From the NCBI GenBank assembly GCA_036274115.1, contig DASUGI010000407.1:1-29280 (forward strand): 29,280 nt of DNA. The letters are read 5' to 3'. The stretch's first letter is position 1, and each line of letters begins with the position of its first letter. Position numbers and translations under genes: made by a program. This document shows positions 8,220 to 16,161 of this stretch, piece by piece. The notes under the pieces are model-generated. The model was not told the DNA's origin, searched no databases, and saw only the letters and a list, made by a program, of their open reading frames with translations. This DNA comes from JADLHS01 sp036274115. Lineage in GTDB: Bacteria > Verrucomicrobiota > Verrucomicrobiia > Limisphaerales > JADLHS01.

Positions 8220-8855
8220 ATGGCCAATAATTCTGAGCAAGACACGCTCCGGAACGACCCGATCGTCGGTGCGTGGCAGGCAGCCGGTCGCGGACTGAAG
8301 TTTGTCGAAGCCTTCATTCGCGAACCGTTCACCGTGGGATCCTTCTGGCCGAGTTCGGCCGCACTCTCCCGCGCTTTGGTGAATGGGTGCGAGTTTCAGG
8401 CGGATGACACCGTGGTGGAGCTTGGTCCGGGCACGGGCAATTTCACGGAACTGTTGCTGGAACGTCTGCAAGGCCGGGGCCGGATGGTGGCGCTGGAGCT
8501 GAGCACCACCAATATCAATGTGCTGCGGAAGCGCTTTGCTCCTTGCGAAATCATCCATGATTCGGCCGAGCATTTGGCGCGTTACGTCGAACCAGGCAGT
8601 GCGAAATGCGTGGTGAGCGGTCTGGCCTGGGGCAACATGCTTCCCGCGCTGCAGGACCGGATTCTGGATGCGGTCATGACTTCGCTGTCCGCGAAGGGGC
8701 AGTTCGTGGCTTTCGGCTACATCCACGCCAAATGGTTTCCCACCTCCCGTCGTTTTCGGCGGCGCTTGCTGCGGGATTTCCGACGTGTGGAGACGACCCC
8801 CATCGTCTGGCGCAATCTTCCGCCGGCATTCGTCTATCGCTGCTGGCGCAATTAA
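8220..8855 (+). CDS. class I SAM methyltransferase, phospholipid N-methyltransferase (PmtA)-like
   Basis: This 211-residue methyltransferase has the SAM-binding motif ELGPGTGNFTELLL at about 67-80 and the acidic ribose-binding end of strand 2 in MVALELS. A preceding segment reads FTVGSFWPSSAALSRAL (about 37-53). The combination of PSS before ELGPGTG is characteristic of the PmtA-type phosphatidylethanolamine N-methyltransferases and the related KsgA-like group. The C-terminal half is basic (FPTSRRFRRRLLRDFRR), which suits binding to membrane surfaces or nucleic acid. It could therefore methylate a phospholipid headgroup; an rRNA adenine methyltransferase relative is less likely because the length and the PSS motif fit PmtA better. 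It lies 36 bases after the oxidoreductase and 26 before the isomerase. Confidence 0.78.
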   Translation: MANNSEQDTLRNDPIVGAWQAAGRGLKFVEAFIREPFTVGSFWPSSAALSRALVNGCEFQADDTVVELGPGTGNFTELLLERLQGRGRMVALELSTTNINVLRKRFAPCEIIHDSAEHLARYVEPGSAKCVVSGLAWGNMLPALQDRILDAVMTSLSAKGQFVAFGYIHAKWFPTSRRFRRRLLRDFRRVETTPIVWRNLPPAFVYRCWRN

Positions 8856-8881
8856 GCGGCCTTCGGTAGGCTGTCGCGCGT

Positions 8882-9775
8882 ATGACGTTCATGGGCATAG
8901 GCGACGAGGCTGGTGCCAGCCTCAATTCTCAGTTGGCGGCCACGCGCGAACCCGGTTGGAAATACATCGAGATGCGCGCGGTGGAAATGCCGGGGCACAC
9001 CAAAGCAAACTTCCACGACATTCCTGATCAGGCCTTCGATGCCGCAGTGAGGCAGCTGGAGCAATCCGGGGTGCAGGTGTATTGCTTTGGTTCGGCGGTG
9101 ATGAACTGGGCGAAAAAGGTGGAAGATCCATTCGAGATTACTCTGAGCGAGGTGAAGCGCTGCATTCCGCGGATGAAGCGAGTCGGGGCGAAGTTCGTTC
9201 GCATCATGAGTTTCAAGCCGGGCGATGAGGAATTCAAAACTCCAACGGAAGCCTTTCGTCGGGTTAAAGACGTTACCAACATGTTTCTTGATGCCGGACT
9301 GCAGCCGGTGCATGAGAACTGCATGAACTATGGCGGGATGAGTTGGCAACATGCGTTGGAGTTGCTGGACAAGTGTCCCGGGCTCAAATGGGTTTTCGAC
9401 ACGGCGAACCCGGTGTTCAATCCGGATCGCAGTAAGCCGAAGCCATGGCCGCATCAGGATGCGTGGGAGTTTTGGGAGAAGGTGCGCGATCATGTGGTCC
9501 ACATTCACATCAAGGACGCGACCTGGGATGCCGCGAAGAACGATGCTGACTACAATTGGCCGGGCGAAGGGCAGGGGAAGGTGCGCGAGATTCTAAAGGA
9601 TGCGCTGGCTCGGGGCTATGCCGGGGGCATCAGCATTGAGCCGCACATGGTGACCGTGTTCCATGATGCGAATGCGAAGTCCGCGAACGAAGACGCGGCC
9701 CGGAAGAATTTTGTAGAGTACGGACGGCGATTGGAGAAGATGGTCGCCGAAATCAAATCCGAGACAGTGCGCTGA
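8882..9775 (+). CDS. sugar phosphate isomerase/epimerase family TIM-barrel protein
   Basis: The 297-residue protein belongs to the xylose isomerase-like TIM-barrel (AP endonuclease 2) superfamily. The expected divalent-metal ligands are visible in order: Glu145 (PVHEN), Asp173 (WVFDTAN), His209 (HIHIKD) and Glu253 (ISIEPH). Members isomerise or epimerise sugars, inositols or related ketoses, and they often sit beside Gfo/Idh/MocA oxidoreductases as here. It is probably cytoplasmic, with no signal peptide. Its stop codon shares a base with the start of the downstream restriction-methylation gene (TGATG at 9773-9777), an unexpected link between a metabolic gene and a defence gene. The first few residues are tentative because no clear ribosome binding site precedes the ATG. 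Confidence 0.9.
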   Translation: MTFMGIGDEAGASLNSQLAATREPGWKYIEMRAVEMPGHTKANFHDIPDQAFDAAVRQLEQSGVQVYCFGSAVMNWAKKVEDPFEITLSEVKRCIPRMKRVGAKFVRIMSFKPGDEEFKTPTEAFRRVKDVTNMFLDAGLQPVHENCMNYGGMSWQHALELLDKCPGLKWVFDTANPVFNPDRSKPKPWPHQDAWEFWEKVRDHVVHIHIKDATWDAAKNDADYNWPGEGQGKVREILKDALARGYAGGISIEPHMVTVFHDANAKSANEDAARKNFVEYGRRLEKMVAEIKSETVR

Positions 9776-12700
9776 TGGAAATATTACCTGATGCTTTTCG
9801 AGAAGAACCGCCGCCCTTTGGCGGTGGTTCAAAACCATCTCCAGTATCGGAGTATTTGCAAAGGCTGGAACGCGCGGTAAAGCGGGGCGATGCAACCGAG
9901 CACACTCATCGCCCGACGCTTAAAGATCTATTGGAAGCTCTGAACGACAAGGTGGTGGCCACCAACGAGCCCAAGCGTTCCGAGTGCGGGGCGCCGGATT
10001 ACGTCATCGCCCGCAAGCGCGATCAGCTTTCCGCGGGTTATATCGAGGCCAAAGACATCGGAATGGATCTCTCCGAAGTCGAGCGCAGCGAACAGCTCAA
10101 ACGCTACCTTGCGTCACTTCCCAATCTTCTCCTGACCGACTATGTTGAGTTCCGCTGGTTCGTGGACGGGAAGAAACGCGAAACCTTCCGTCTTGCAAAC
10201 GTCAGCGGCGGCAAACTTACTCCCGTTTCGCCGGATGAACTTGAACGCGCCCGCCACCTCCTGGAGAGTTTTCTCTCACAGAAACCGGTGGACATCGCCT
10301 CCGCCGAAGAACTCGCGCGCCGTCTCGCTAATCTCACTCACGTCATCCGGGACATCATCATTTGCGCGTTTCAAACCGGCGCGGCCTCGCAGCAACTTCG
10401 TGACTGGCGCAATGCGTTCGCGGCTACGTTATTGCCGGAACTTGCTGAACACGCGGACGCAAAGAAAGAAGGCGAGGCCGTCAACGAGTTTGCCGACATG
10501 TTCGCGCAAACACTCGCCTACGGCTTGTTCAGTGCTCGGGCCGCCAGCTACAGCGTCAAATTCACGCGGGAGAAGGCGCAGAAACTCATTCCGCGCACCA
10601 ACCCTTTTCTGCGCACGTTCTTCGAGCAGATCACCGGCTCGGCGTTGGACGATGAACCGTTCGCCGGTTTCGTGGAAGATCTGATTCAAACACTCGCGCA
10701 CGCCGACATGGCGCGGATTCTCGAAGACTTCGGCAAGCGCGGTCGCCGCCGCGACCCCGTGGTTCACTTCTACGAAACGTTCCTGCAAGCCTACGATCCC
10801 AAGCTCCGCGAACTGCGTGGCGTTTACTATACGCCCGAGCCGGTGGTGAACTACATCGTCCAGAGCATTGATCGGCTGCTCAAAGACAAGTTCGGCATCA
10901 AAGCGGGACTGGCCGACCACTCGAAGATCACCGTCACGCGCAAGGAAGGCGAACGTGAGATCACCGACGAGACGCATCGCGTGCTCATCCTCGATCCCGC
11001 AACGGGCACGGCCACGTTTCTCTACACCGTGCTGGATTTCATCCGCTCGCAATTCAAGTCCAAGAAAAACGCCGGCCAATGGGGCAGCTACGTCCATGAA
11101 CATCTGCTGCCGCGCCTGTTCGGGTTTGAACTCCTGATGGCGCCGTATGCCGTGGCCCATTTCAAACTCGGCCTTGCGCTGGCGGCGATGGATGAAGAAC
11201 CGCTCTTCCGCCAGCAATGGAGCTACGAACCGCACGCCAACGAGCGCGTGAACATTTTCCTCACCAACACGCTGGAGGATTTGGAGCGCACCACCGAACA
11301 ACTCGGGCCGCTCCGCGCATTGAGCGACGAAGCCAACTCCGCCTACGAGGTGAAGAAACACAAACCCGTGCTCGTGGTGCTGGGCAATCCGCCTTACTCA
11401 AACTTCGGCCAGCAAAACCGGCATCCGTGGATTCTAAATCTGCTGGAGGACTACAAGCGCGGGCTGAACGAGAAGAAGCTCAATCTCAACGACGACTTCA
11501 TCAAATTTGTCCGCTGGGCGCAGTGGCGCATCGAGCAGACCGGGATCGGCATCATCGGCTACATCACGAACAACGTGTATCTCGACGGCCTCACACACCG
11601 GCGGATGCGCGAATGTTTGCTGGAAACCTTCGACGAAATTTACATCGTCAATCTCCACGGCTCGGCCAAGAAACAGGAAACCACCCCGGACGGCGGCAAA
11701 GACGATAACGTGTTCGACATCACCGTGGGCGTTTCGATTGCGCTGTTCGTGAAACTGCCACCGGGAGCGAAGAAGGGGAAAGGTCTGGCAACGGTTCGCT
11801 ATGCGGATTTGTGGGGACGCCGGGCCGACAAATACGAATGGCTGGATGACCACCATGCTGACAACACGAAGTGGCAGAAGCTTGAGCCGGAGTCGCCAAA
11901 CTTCTATTTCGTTCCGAAGGATTTGAGCGGGCAAAAGGAATACTCAAAATGGTGGTCACTGACGGATATCTTCCCAGTTTCCAACAACGGCCTAAAAACC
12001 GACCGAGATGACTTATTCTTTGATTTTGAAAAAAAATCTCTCGATACGCGAATGAGGATGTTCTTTCAACCTGAGCTTTCCAGCCACTTTGCCGAACAGT
12101 ATCGAATCAAAGATTCCTCAAGTTACGACATCGAAGCCCGCCGGAAAGAGCTGGCGTTTGACTCGAAGGCGATTCGCAGGTGTCTCTATCGTCCTTTCGA
12201 TTTTCGCTGGCTGTATTACGACATCGGACTTACAAGCCGACCAGCCGAGAAGGTTATGAAACATCTTTTGGCTGGAGACAACGTCGGACTCTGTTGCCTG
12301 CGACAATCTCGTCGCGGCGAAACAGGTGCTTATCTCGCCGTCAATTGCTTGGTCAACAAAGATGCAGTTTCACTTTTTGACATCGGCACAGTTTTTCCAC
12401 TCTACCTGAATGCTAACGGCAACTTGCCCGAAGCCGATTTGTTCGCGCACGACAATGGCCGCCGCCCGAACCTGAGCGCGGAGTTCATCAAAGACTTCTG
12501 CGAGACGTTGCAGGTCAAGTTCGTGCCGGACGGTCTGGGCCGTCCCGGCAAGCGCGAGATCGGGCCGGAATTGATTTTTCATTACGCCTACGCCGTGTTT
12601 CACAGCCCCACGTATCGCGAGCGTTACGCGGAATTCCTGCGCGCGGATTTCCCCCGCCTGCCGCTCACGAGTGATTTCGAGTTGTTCCGCACGCTGGCCG

Positions 12701-13149
12701 GCTTCGGCGGCGAACTGGTGGACCTGCACGCCCGCGGCAAAGGCGAACCGCGCGGCCTGAGTTTCCCTGTCAAAGGCGACAACGTGATCGAAGAAGTCCG
12801 CTACCAACCGCCCGGCTCTGATTCCGTAGGAGACGACGTGAGGAGTCTCACTTCAATTAAGGAAAAATCAGAGTCTCGTCACCTCGACTCCTACAAGGAA
12901 ACGAAAGTTGGACGCGTCTGGATCAGCGACCGGCAATACGTGGAAGGCGTGCCGGAGTCGGCGTGGACGTTTCCGATCGGCGGCTATCTGCCCGCACAGC
13001 GCTGGTTGAAAGACCGCATCGGCCGGACACTTGGATATGCGGAGCAGGAGGAATACCTGCGCATCGTGTGGGCGTTGATAGAAACGAAGCGGTTGATGGC
13101 AGAGGTAGACGAGAGCATCAAAGCGCACGGTGGCTGGCCGTTGAAATAG
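9775..13149 (+). CDS. solitary restriction-modification protein: nuclease + N6-adenine methylase + type ISP-like specificity domain
   Basis: The 1124-residue protein combines restriction and methylation in one chain. The N-terminal part has a PD-(D/E)xK-like nuclease motif (Asp75 in GAPDY, then Glu91-Ala-Lys93 in YIEAK). A helical linker leads to the gamma-class N6-adenine methylase with motif X (GVYYTPEPVVNYI at 349-361), SAM motif I (DPATGTATF at 407-415) and catalytic motif IV NPPY at 538-541. The rest is a target-recognition region ending in the type ISP C-terminal signature (RTLGYAEQEEYLRIVWALIETKRLM). The helicase of true type ISP enzymes such as LlaGI is absent, so it behaves as a type IIG-like single-chain enzyme. 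GC drops locally around 12001-12120 (22/60 then 26/60 bases by hand count). A 69-bp palindrome is inserted in frame at codons 1018-1040. No separate methylase or specificity gene is nearby. Confidence 0.88.
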   Translation: MEILPDAFREEPPPFGGGSKPSPVSEYLQRLERAVKRGDATEHTHRPTLKDLLEALNDKVVATNEPKRSECGAPDYVIARKRDQLSAGYIEAKDIGMDLSEVERSEQLKRYLASLPNLLLTDYVEFRWFVDGKKRETFRLANVSGGKLTPVSPDELERARHLLESFLSQKPVDIASAEELARRLANLTHVIRDIIICAFQTGAASQQLRDWRNAFAATLLPELAEHADAKKEGEAVNEFADMFAQTLAYGLFSARAASYSVKFTREKAQKLIPRTNPFLRTFFEQITGSALDDEPFAGFVEDLIQTLAHADMARILEDFGKRGRRRDPVVHFYETFLQAYDPKLRELRGVYYTPEPVVNYIVQSIDRLLKDKFGIKAGLADHSKITVTRKEGEREITDETHRVLILDPATGTATFLYTVLDFIRSQFKSKKNAGQWGSYVHEHLLPRLFGFELLMAPYAVAHFKLGLALAAMDEEPLFRQQWSYEPHANERVNIFLTNTLEDLERTTEQLGPLRALSDEANSAYEVKKHKPVLVVLGNPPYSNFGQQNRHPWILNLLEDYKRGLNEKKLNLNDDFIKFVRWAQWRIEQTGIGIIGYITNNVYLDGLTHRRMRECLLETFDEIYIVNLHGSAKKQETTPDGGKDDNVFDITVGVSIALFVKLPPGAKKGKGLATVRYADLWGRRADKYEWLDDHHADNTKWQKLEPESPNFYFVPKDLSGQKEYSKWWSLTDIFPVSNNGLKTDRDDLFFDFEKKSLDTRMRMFFQPELSSHFAEQYRIKDSSSYDIEARRKELAFDSKAIRRCLYRPFDFRWLYYDIGLTSRPAEKVMKHLLAGDNVGLCCLRQSRRGETGAYLAVNCLVNKDAVSLFDIGTVFPLYLNANGNLPEADLFAHDNGRRPNLSAEFIKDFCETLQVKFVPDGLGRPGKREIGPELIFHYAYAVFHSPTYRERYAEFLRADFPRLPLTSDFELFRTLAGFGGELVDLHARGKGEPRGLSFPVKGDNVIEEVRYQPPGSDSVGDDVRSLTSIKEKSESRHLDSYKETKVGRVWISDRQYVEGVPESAWTFPIGGYLPAQRWLKDRIGRTLGYAEQEEYLRIVWALIETKRLMAEVDESIKAHGGWPLK
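9805..9830 (+). promoter_or_regulatory. hairpin in the first codons of the restriction-modification gene
   Basis: GAACCGCCGCC (9805-9815) and GGCGGTGGTTC (9820-9830) form an 11-bp stem with one G-T pair and a CTTT loop, starting 30 bases after the ATG. So stable a structure at codons 11-19 could slow translation or influence mRNA decay. No T-run follows, so it is not a standard terminator. Confidence 0.45.
12826..12894. repeat. 69-bp imperfect inverted-repeat (REPIN/MITE-like) element inserted in frame
   Basis: The left arm 12826-12849 starts GTAGGAGACGACGTGAGG and the right arm 12871-12894 ends ACCTCGACTCCTAC. The 24-nt arms match at 20 of 24 positions, with a 21-nt A/T-rich centre. The element is exactly 23 codons long, begins on a codon boundary (codon 1018) and is read through without a stop as VGDDVRSLTSIKEKSESRHL plus DSY. 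It interrupts the specificity domain just before the segment VGRVWISDRQY. It has the layout of two REP sequences in opposite orientation. No other copy was found in the window. Confidence 0.72.
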
Positions 13150-13153
13150 GAGG
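13148..13153 (+). promoter_or_regulatory. strong Shine-Dalgarno AGGAGG for holB
   Basis: AGGAGG overlaps the TAG stop of the restriction-modification gene and lies four bases before the ATG at 13158. It fixes the holB start there rather than at in-frame codons further upstream, which would lie inside the preceding gene. It is one of the few strong Shine-Dalgarno sites in the window. Confidence 0.75.
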
Positions 13154-13157
13154 CAGG

Positions 13158-14207
13158 ATGGCATTCGCGGATTTTCCAGATCAACCGCAAGGAATTGAAT
13201 TGTTGCAGCGGGCATTGTCACGCGGGCGTTTGGGCCACGCCTATCTCTTCAGTGGTAACCAGATTGATACTCTGGAGTTACTGGCCAAGACACTGGCCAA
13301 GACACTGAATTGTCGGAATCCGAAGCGAATCGAAGGTGTGGCAGTTGATTGCTGTGACGAATGCCTGAGTTGCCAGAAGGTGGATCATGAAACGCACGGA
13401 GATGTATTCTGGTTGCGCCCGGAATCCAGGTCGCGACAGATCGAGATTCACTTCATCACTCACCGCCCGAAAAGCCCGCCACGTGTCCTTTTGGATGCGA
13501 TCAACATGAAGCCGAATGAAAGCGAGTTCAAAATCGCGATCATTTCTGGGGCGGATCGGCTGACCCCGCCAGCGGCGAATGCCTTTTTGAAAACGTTGGA
13601 AGAGCCGCCCGCCAAGTCGGTGCTGATTCTTTTAAGCACCGAACCGCAACGAATCCTGGAGACCATCCTGTCGCGCTGTCTGCGGCTGAACTTTGGAGGT
13701 GAAGGGGCGCGAAAGTGGGATGCGGGATTGTTGGAATGGCTGGCGAAGTTCAGCGAGTTGGCGGGAGCGGAACAGAAGAGTTTGTTGGGCCGATATCGTT
13801 TGATGGATGTGTTGGCGTCGCGTCTGGCGGAGACGAAGACGCGGGTGGAAGAGGAGTTAACGGCGCGCTCGCCCCTGGAAAAGTACGACGACGTGGAGAA
13901 GGATCTGCGCGAGCGTTGGGAGGATGAATTGAAGGCGGCCATCGAAGCCGAGTATCGCCGGCGACGGACGGAATTGCTGTTGTTGGTTCAATGGTGGTTG
14001 CGCGACGTGTGGTTGCACACGCTGAAGAGCGGTCGGGAATTTTTGAATTTCCCGCAGATTGCCGGCGCCGAACGCGTGGCGGCGCGGATTACGTCCCAGC
14101 AGGCGATGGAGAATCTGCGGGTGGCGGAACAGACCCAGCGTCTGCTCTACACCAATGTGCAGGAGGCTCTGGCGATCGAAGTGGGATTGCTGAAGCTGCA
14201 GATGTGA
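13158..14207 (+). CDS. holB: DNA polymerase III delta' subunit
   Basis: The 349-residue protein is the delta' clamp-loader subunit, which helps load the sliding clamp on DNA. It opens with a family-type segment RLGHAYLFSG. It then has the four-cysteine zinc module (NCRNPK...CCDECLSCQKVDHETHGD) and the segments FKIAIISGADRLTPPAANAFLKTLEEPP and TILSRCLRLNF, the latter holding the SRC motif. The Walker A loop expected after YLFSG is replaced by NQIDTLELLAKT, with no GxGK. This agrees with delta' subunits such as the E. coli one, which do not bind ATP. A long charged helical stretch (about 230-285) leads to the C-terminal collar domain. The start is set by AGGAGG four bases upstream, directly after the restriction-modification gene. 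Confidence 0.9.
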   Translation: MAFADFPDQPQGIELLQRALSRGRLGHAYLFSGNQIDTLELLAKTLAKTLNCRNPKRIEGVAVDCCDECLSCQKVDHETHGDVFWLRPESRSRQIEIHFITHRPKSPPRVLLDAINMKPNESEFKIAIISGADRLTPPAANAFLKTLEEPPAKSVLILLSTEPQRILETILSRCLRLNFGGEGARKWDAGLLEWLAKFSELAGAEQKSLLGRYRLMDVLASRLAETKTRVEEELTARSPLEKYDDVEKDLRERWEDELKAAIEAEYRRRRTELLLLVQWWLRDVWLHTLKSGREFLNFPQIAGAERVAARITSQQAMENLRVAEQTQRLLYTNVQEALAIEVGLLKLQM

Positions 14208-14237
14208 TTCCAGCTGGCTTTGACGTGACTGCCAAAA

Positions 14238-15578
14238 ATGGCATCCAAACCAAATTCAATTGAGCCCAAAGCCGGCGGAGTTTCGCGTTGCTTTCCTCTG
14301 TTGTTCGGCATCTTTCTGGGTTTGGCGTTATTGAAGTTCTGCAATCCTCCGGTGATGGAAAAGTTCGTCGAATCGCCGACCAACGGTTACGAATGGGTCA
14401 TTGGAACGTGGCCGACGAGAATCGCTTATTGGCTATTGGCTCTCGTGACACTGGCGGGTTTATTCTCCCTTCGCTGGGAAATCGTCGCGCCGCGCTGGTT
14501 GGTGGCTTTGCCGCTGGTTTGGTTGATTTGGCAGTTTTTGTCGGCGACACAATCGGTTAACGCTGAGTTAACGGTTCTGACCCTCAAGCATTTCACGGCA
14601 TGCGTTGTGTGCTTTTATTTGGGGTTGCTGTGCCTGAACCGTGAAGGGGTGGCGACTTTGTTTCTATGGCCGATAGCGGTGGCCTTTGCGCTGGTCATTG
14701 CGGTGGGCTTTAATCAGCACTTTGGGGGACTGCAAGAAACCCGGGATTACTTTTTCACCTACATTTACCCGACGCTCCAAGAGGTGCCGCCGGAATATTT
14801 GAAGAAGATTTCAAGCAATCGGATTTTCTCGACGGTGTTCTATCCGAACGCGCTTGCCGGGGCGATTCTCCTCTTGCTTCCGCCCTTGCTTGCCTGGATA
14901 TGGCAGGCACATGAGCGCTTCACGGCAGGCGCGCGGGCCTTCCTTTGTGGGGCTTTTCTGGTGGGAGCACTGGGATGTTTGTACTGGTCGGGATCAAAGG
15001 GAGGTTGGCTCCTGGCGTTGGGAAGCGGCCTGGTTGTGTTGCTGAATCAGAATCTCTCCAAACGTTTGAAGACGGTTCTGGTTTGTTCATTCCTGGTAAT
15101 AGGCATCACCGGGTTCGTGTGGAAGTATGCGGGATTCTTTCAACGCGGGGCCACCAGCGTGGTCGCGCGGTTTGACTACTGGGAGGCGGCTTGGAAGACC
15201 GCAGTAGCAAAACCCATCCTCGGTAGCGGGCCCGGCACTTTCGGGGTGGTTTATGCGGAAATCAAGCGACCGGAATCTGAGATGGCGCGTTTGGCCCATA
15301 ATGACTATCTGGAGCAGGCGTCTGATTCAGGATTTCCCGGGTTTATGGTTTATTCCGCATTTGTGACCGGGTGGGTTTGCGTGGGCTACGCGGGTTGGCG
15401 GAAAAACCGCTCGCCTTTGCACCTCGGCGTCTGGGTCGGCCTTTTGGCATGGGGGCTACAGGCAATTGGAGAATTTACCTTGTATATTCCGTCATTGGCA
15501 TGGGTGGCCTTTGCGTTTGCCGGTTGGCTTTTGGGAACAACTGGGAAACCATTCGACAGGGCAACGCAAGCTCACTAG
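14238..15578 (+). CDS. O-antigen ligase (Wzy/WaaL-like) family membrane protein
   Basis: The 446-residue integral membrane protein has about ten to twelve hydrophobic segments. A large extracytoplasmic loop contains RFDYWEAAWKTAVAKPILGS and GPGTFGVVY followed by LAHNDYLEQASDSGFPG. The HNxYLExxxxxGxxG pattern is the signature of the O-antigen ligase/polymerase domain. Such proteins transfer or polymerise lipid-linked glycans in the periplasm, here perhaps for lipopolysaccharide or exopolysaccharide. No other glycan assembly genes are next to it, so the substrate is unknown. It begins 30 bases after holB and ends 11 bases before aroQ, suggesting one transcript. The ATG at 14238 is followed by a soluble tail of about 20 residues before the first helix. 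Confidence 0.88.
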   Translation: MASKPNSIEPKAGGVSRCFPLLFGIFLGLALLKFCNPPVMEKFVESPTNGYEWVIGTWPTRIAYWLLALVTLAGLFSLRWEIVAPRWLVALPLVWLIWQFLSATQSVNAELTVLTLKHFTACVVCFYLGLLCLNREGVATLFLWPIAVAFALVIAVGFNQHFGGLQETRDYFFTYIYPTLQEVPPEYLKKISSNRIFSTVFYPNALAGAILLLLPPLLAWIWQAHERFTAGARAFLCGAFLVGALGCLYWSGSKGGWLLALGSGLVVLLNQNLSKRLKTVLVCSFLVIGITGFVWKYAGFFQRGATSVVARFDYWEAAWKTAVAKPILGSGPGTFGVVYAEIKRPESEMARLAHNDYLEQASDSGFPGFMVYSAFVTGWVCVGYAGWRKNRSPLHLGVWVGLLAWGLQAIGEFTLYIPSLAWVAFAFAGWLLGTTGKPFDRATQAH

Positions 15579-15589
15579 CCTGCGGCGTC

Positions 15590-16036
15590 ATGAAGCTACT
15601 CTTCTTGAATGGCCCCAACCTGAACCTTCTCGGCCAGCGCGAGCCTCAAGTCTACGGGCGGACTACGCTCGCGGAAATCGAGGCCAGTGTCCGGAAGCGG
15701 GCAGCGGAGTTAAAGGCAGAAGTCGAGTTCCGCCAGACGAATGTCGAAGGGGAACTCGTTACCTGGGTCCATGGAGCCAGGGGCGCTTACGATGTCATTG
15801 TGTTGAACGCCGCGGCTTACACTCATACGAGCGTGGCTCTACGTGATGCGATTGCGGCGGTCGGAGTTCCCACCATCGAAATCCACCTCTCCAATACCCA
15901 TGCTCGGGAGTCTTTCCGGCATCAATCGTTCATCGCCCCGGTTTGCGTTGGGCTGATCGCCGGCTTTGGTCCCGCTTCTTACGTTTTGGCAATAGATGCT
16001 GCCGTTACCGTTTTCGAAAGGGCAAAAAGTCGCTGA
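15590..16036 (+). CDS. aroQ: 3-dehydroquinate dehydratase, type II
   Basis: The 148-residue enzyme catalyses the third step of the shikimate pathway, dehydrating 3-dehydroquinate. It shows the type II signatures: LFLNGPNLNLLGQREPQVYG with the catalytic Tyr22 and neighbouring Arg17, then NAAAYTHTSVALRDAI with the active-site His, and EIHLSNTHARESFRHQS for substrate binding. The motif usually written QSNHEGE is QTNVEGE here, a mild change. Length is normal. It follows the O-antigen-ligase-like gene by 11 bases and precedes accB-accC, an order seen in many bacteria. A likely terminator stands between it and accB. Confidence 0.95.
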   Translation: MKLLFLNGPNLNLLGQREPQVYGRTTLAEIEASVRKRAAELKAEVEFRQTNVEGELVTWVHGARGAYDVIVLNAAAYTHTSVALRDAIAAVGVPTIEIHLSNTHARESFRHQSFIAPVCVGLIAGFGPASYVLAIDAAVTVFERAKSR

Positions 16037-16077
16037 AATGTCGCTTGACCTCGGGTTTTGGAGGGTCGTTTTGCAAC

Positions 16078-16106
16078 TTGACGCCCCGGTCTGGTCTGGC
16101 TATTCT
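16078..16106 (+). promoter_or_regulatory. sigma70-like promoter candidate upstream of accBC
   Basis: TTGACG (16078-16083) and TATTCT (16101-16106) are separated by exactly 17 bases; they match the consensus boxes at 5 of 6 and 4 of 6 positions. Transcription would begin near 16113, giving a leader of about 110 bases before accB. A terminator-like hairpin lies inside that leader, so either the leader is attenuated or this promoter is coincidental. Confidence 0.4.
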
Positions 16107-16128
16107 CCGCCCCCATAAAAGGATGATC

Positions 16129-16161
16129 AAAGCAGAGTCGAAGTTCGGCTGCTGCTTTTTT
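16129..16161 (+). terminator. rho-independent terminator / possible accBC leader attenuator
   Basis: AAAGCAG (16129-16135) pairs with CTGCTTT (16152-16158). The inner pairs AG/CT, T-G and CGA/TCG close on an AGT loop, with one bulged G on the right arm, and six T residues follow (16156-16161). It can end transcripts coming from aroQ. Because it lies downstream of the candidate promoter at 16078, it could also act as an attenuator of accBC. Confidence 0.6.

Noticed and set aside
10429..11361. 310-codon minus-strand frame inside the restriction-modification gene
   Set aside because: It is the complement of a clear coding region with methylase motifs; His/Arg/Val-rich product typical of an antisense shadow in GC-rich DNA.
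12963..13157. Upstream extension of holB
   Set aside because: It would lie within the restriction-modification gene in another frame; the strong AGGAGG before 13158 and the family N-terminus fix the start there.
13281..13304. 12-bp tandem duplication CTGGCCAAGACA in holB as a repeat insertion
   Set aside because: The segment YLFSG to LNC has the normal spacing of the family, so the repeat does not reflect added length.
13158..13320. Missing Walker A loop in HolB as loss of function
   Set aside because: Delta' subunits such as the E. coli protein also lack a working P-loop; the zinc module and SRC motif are intact.
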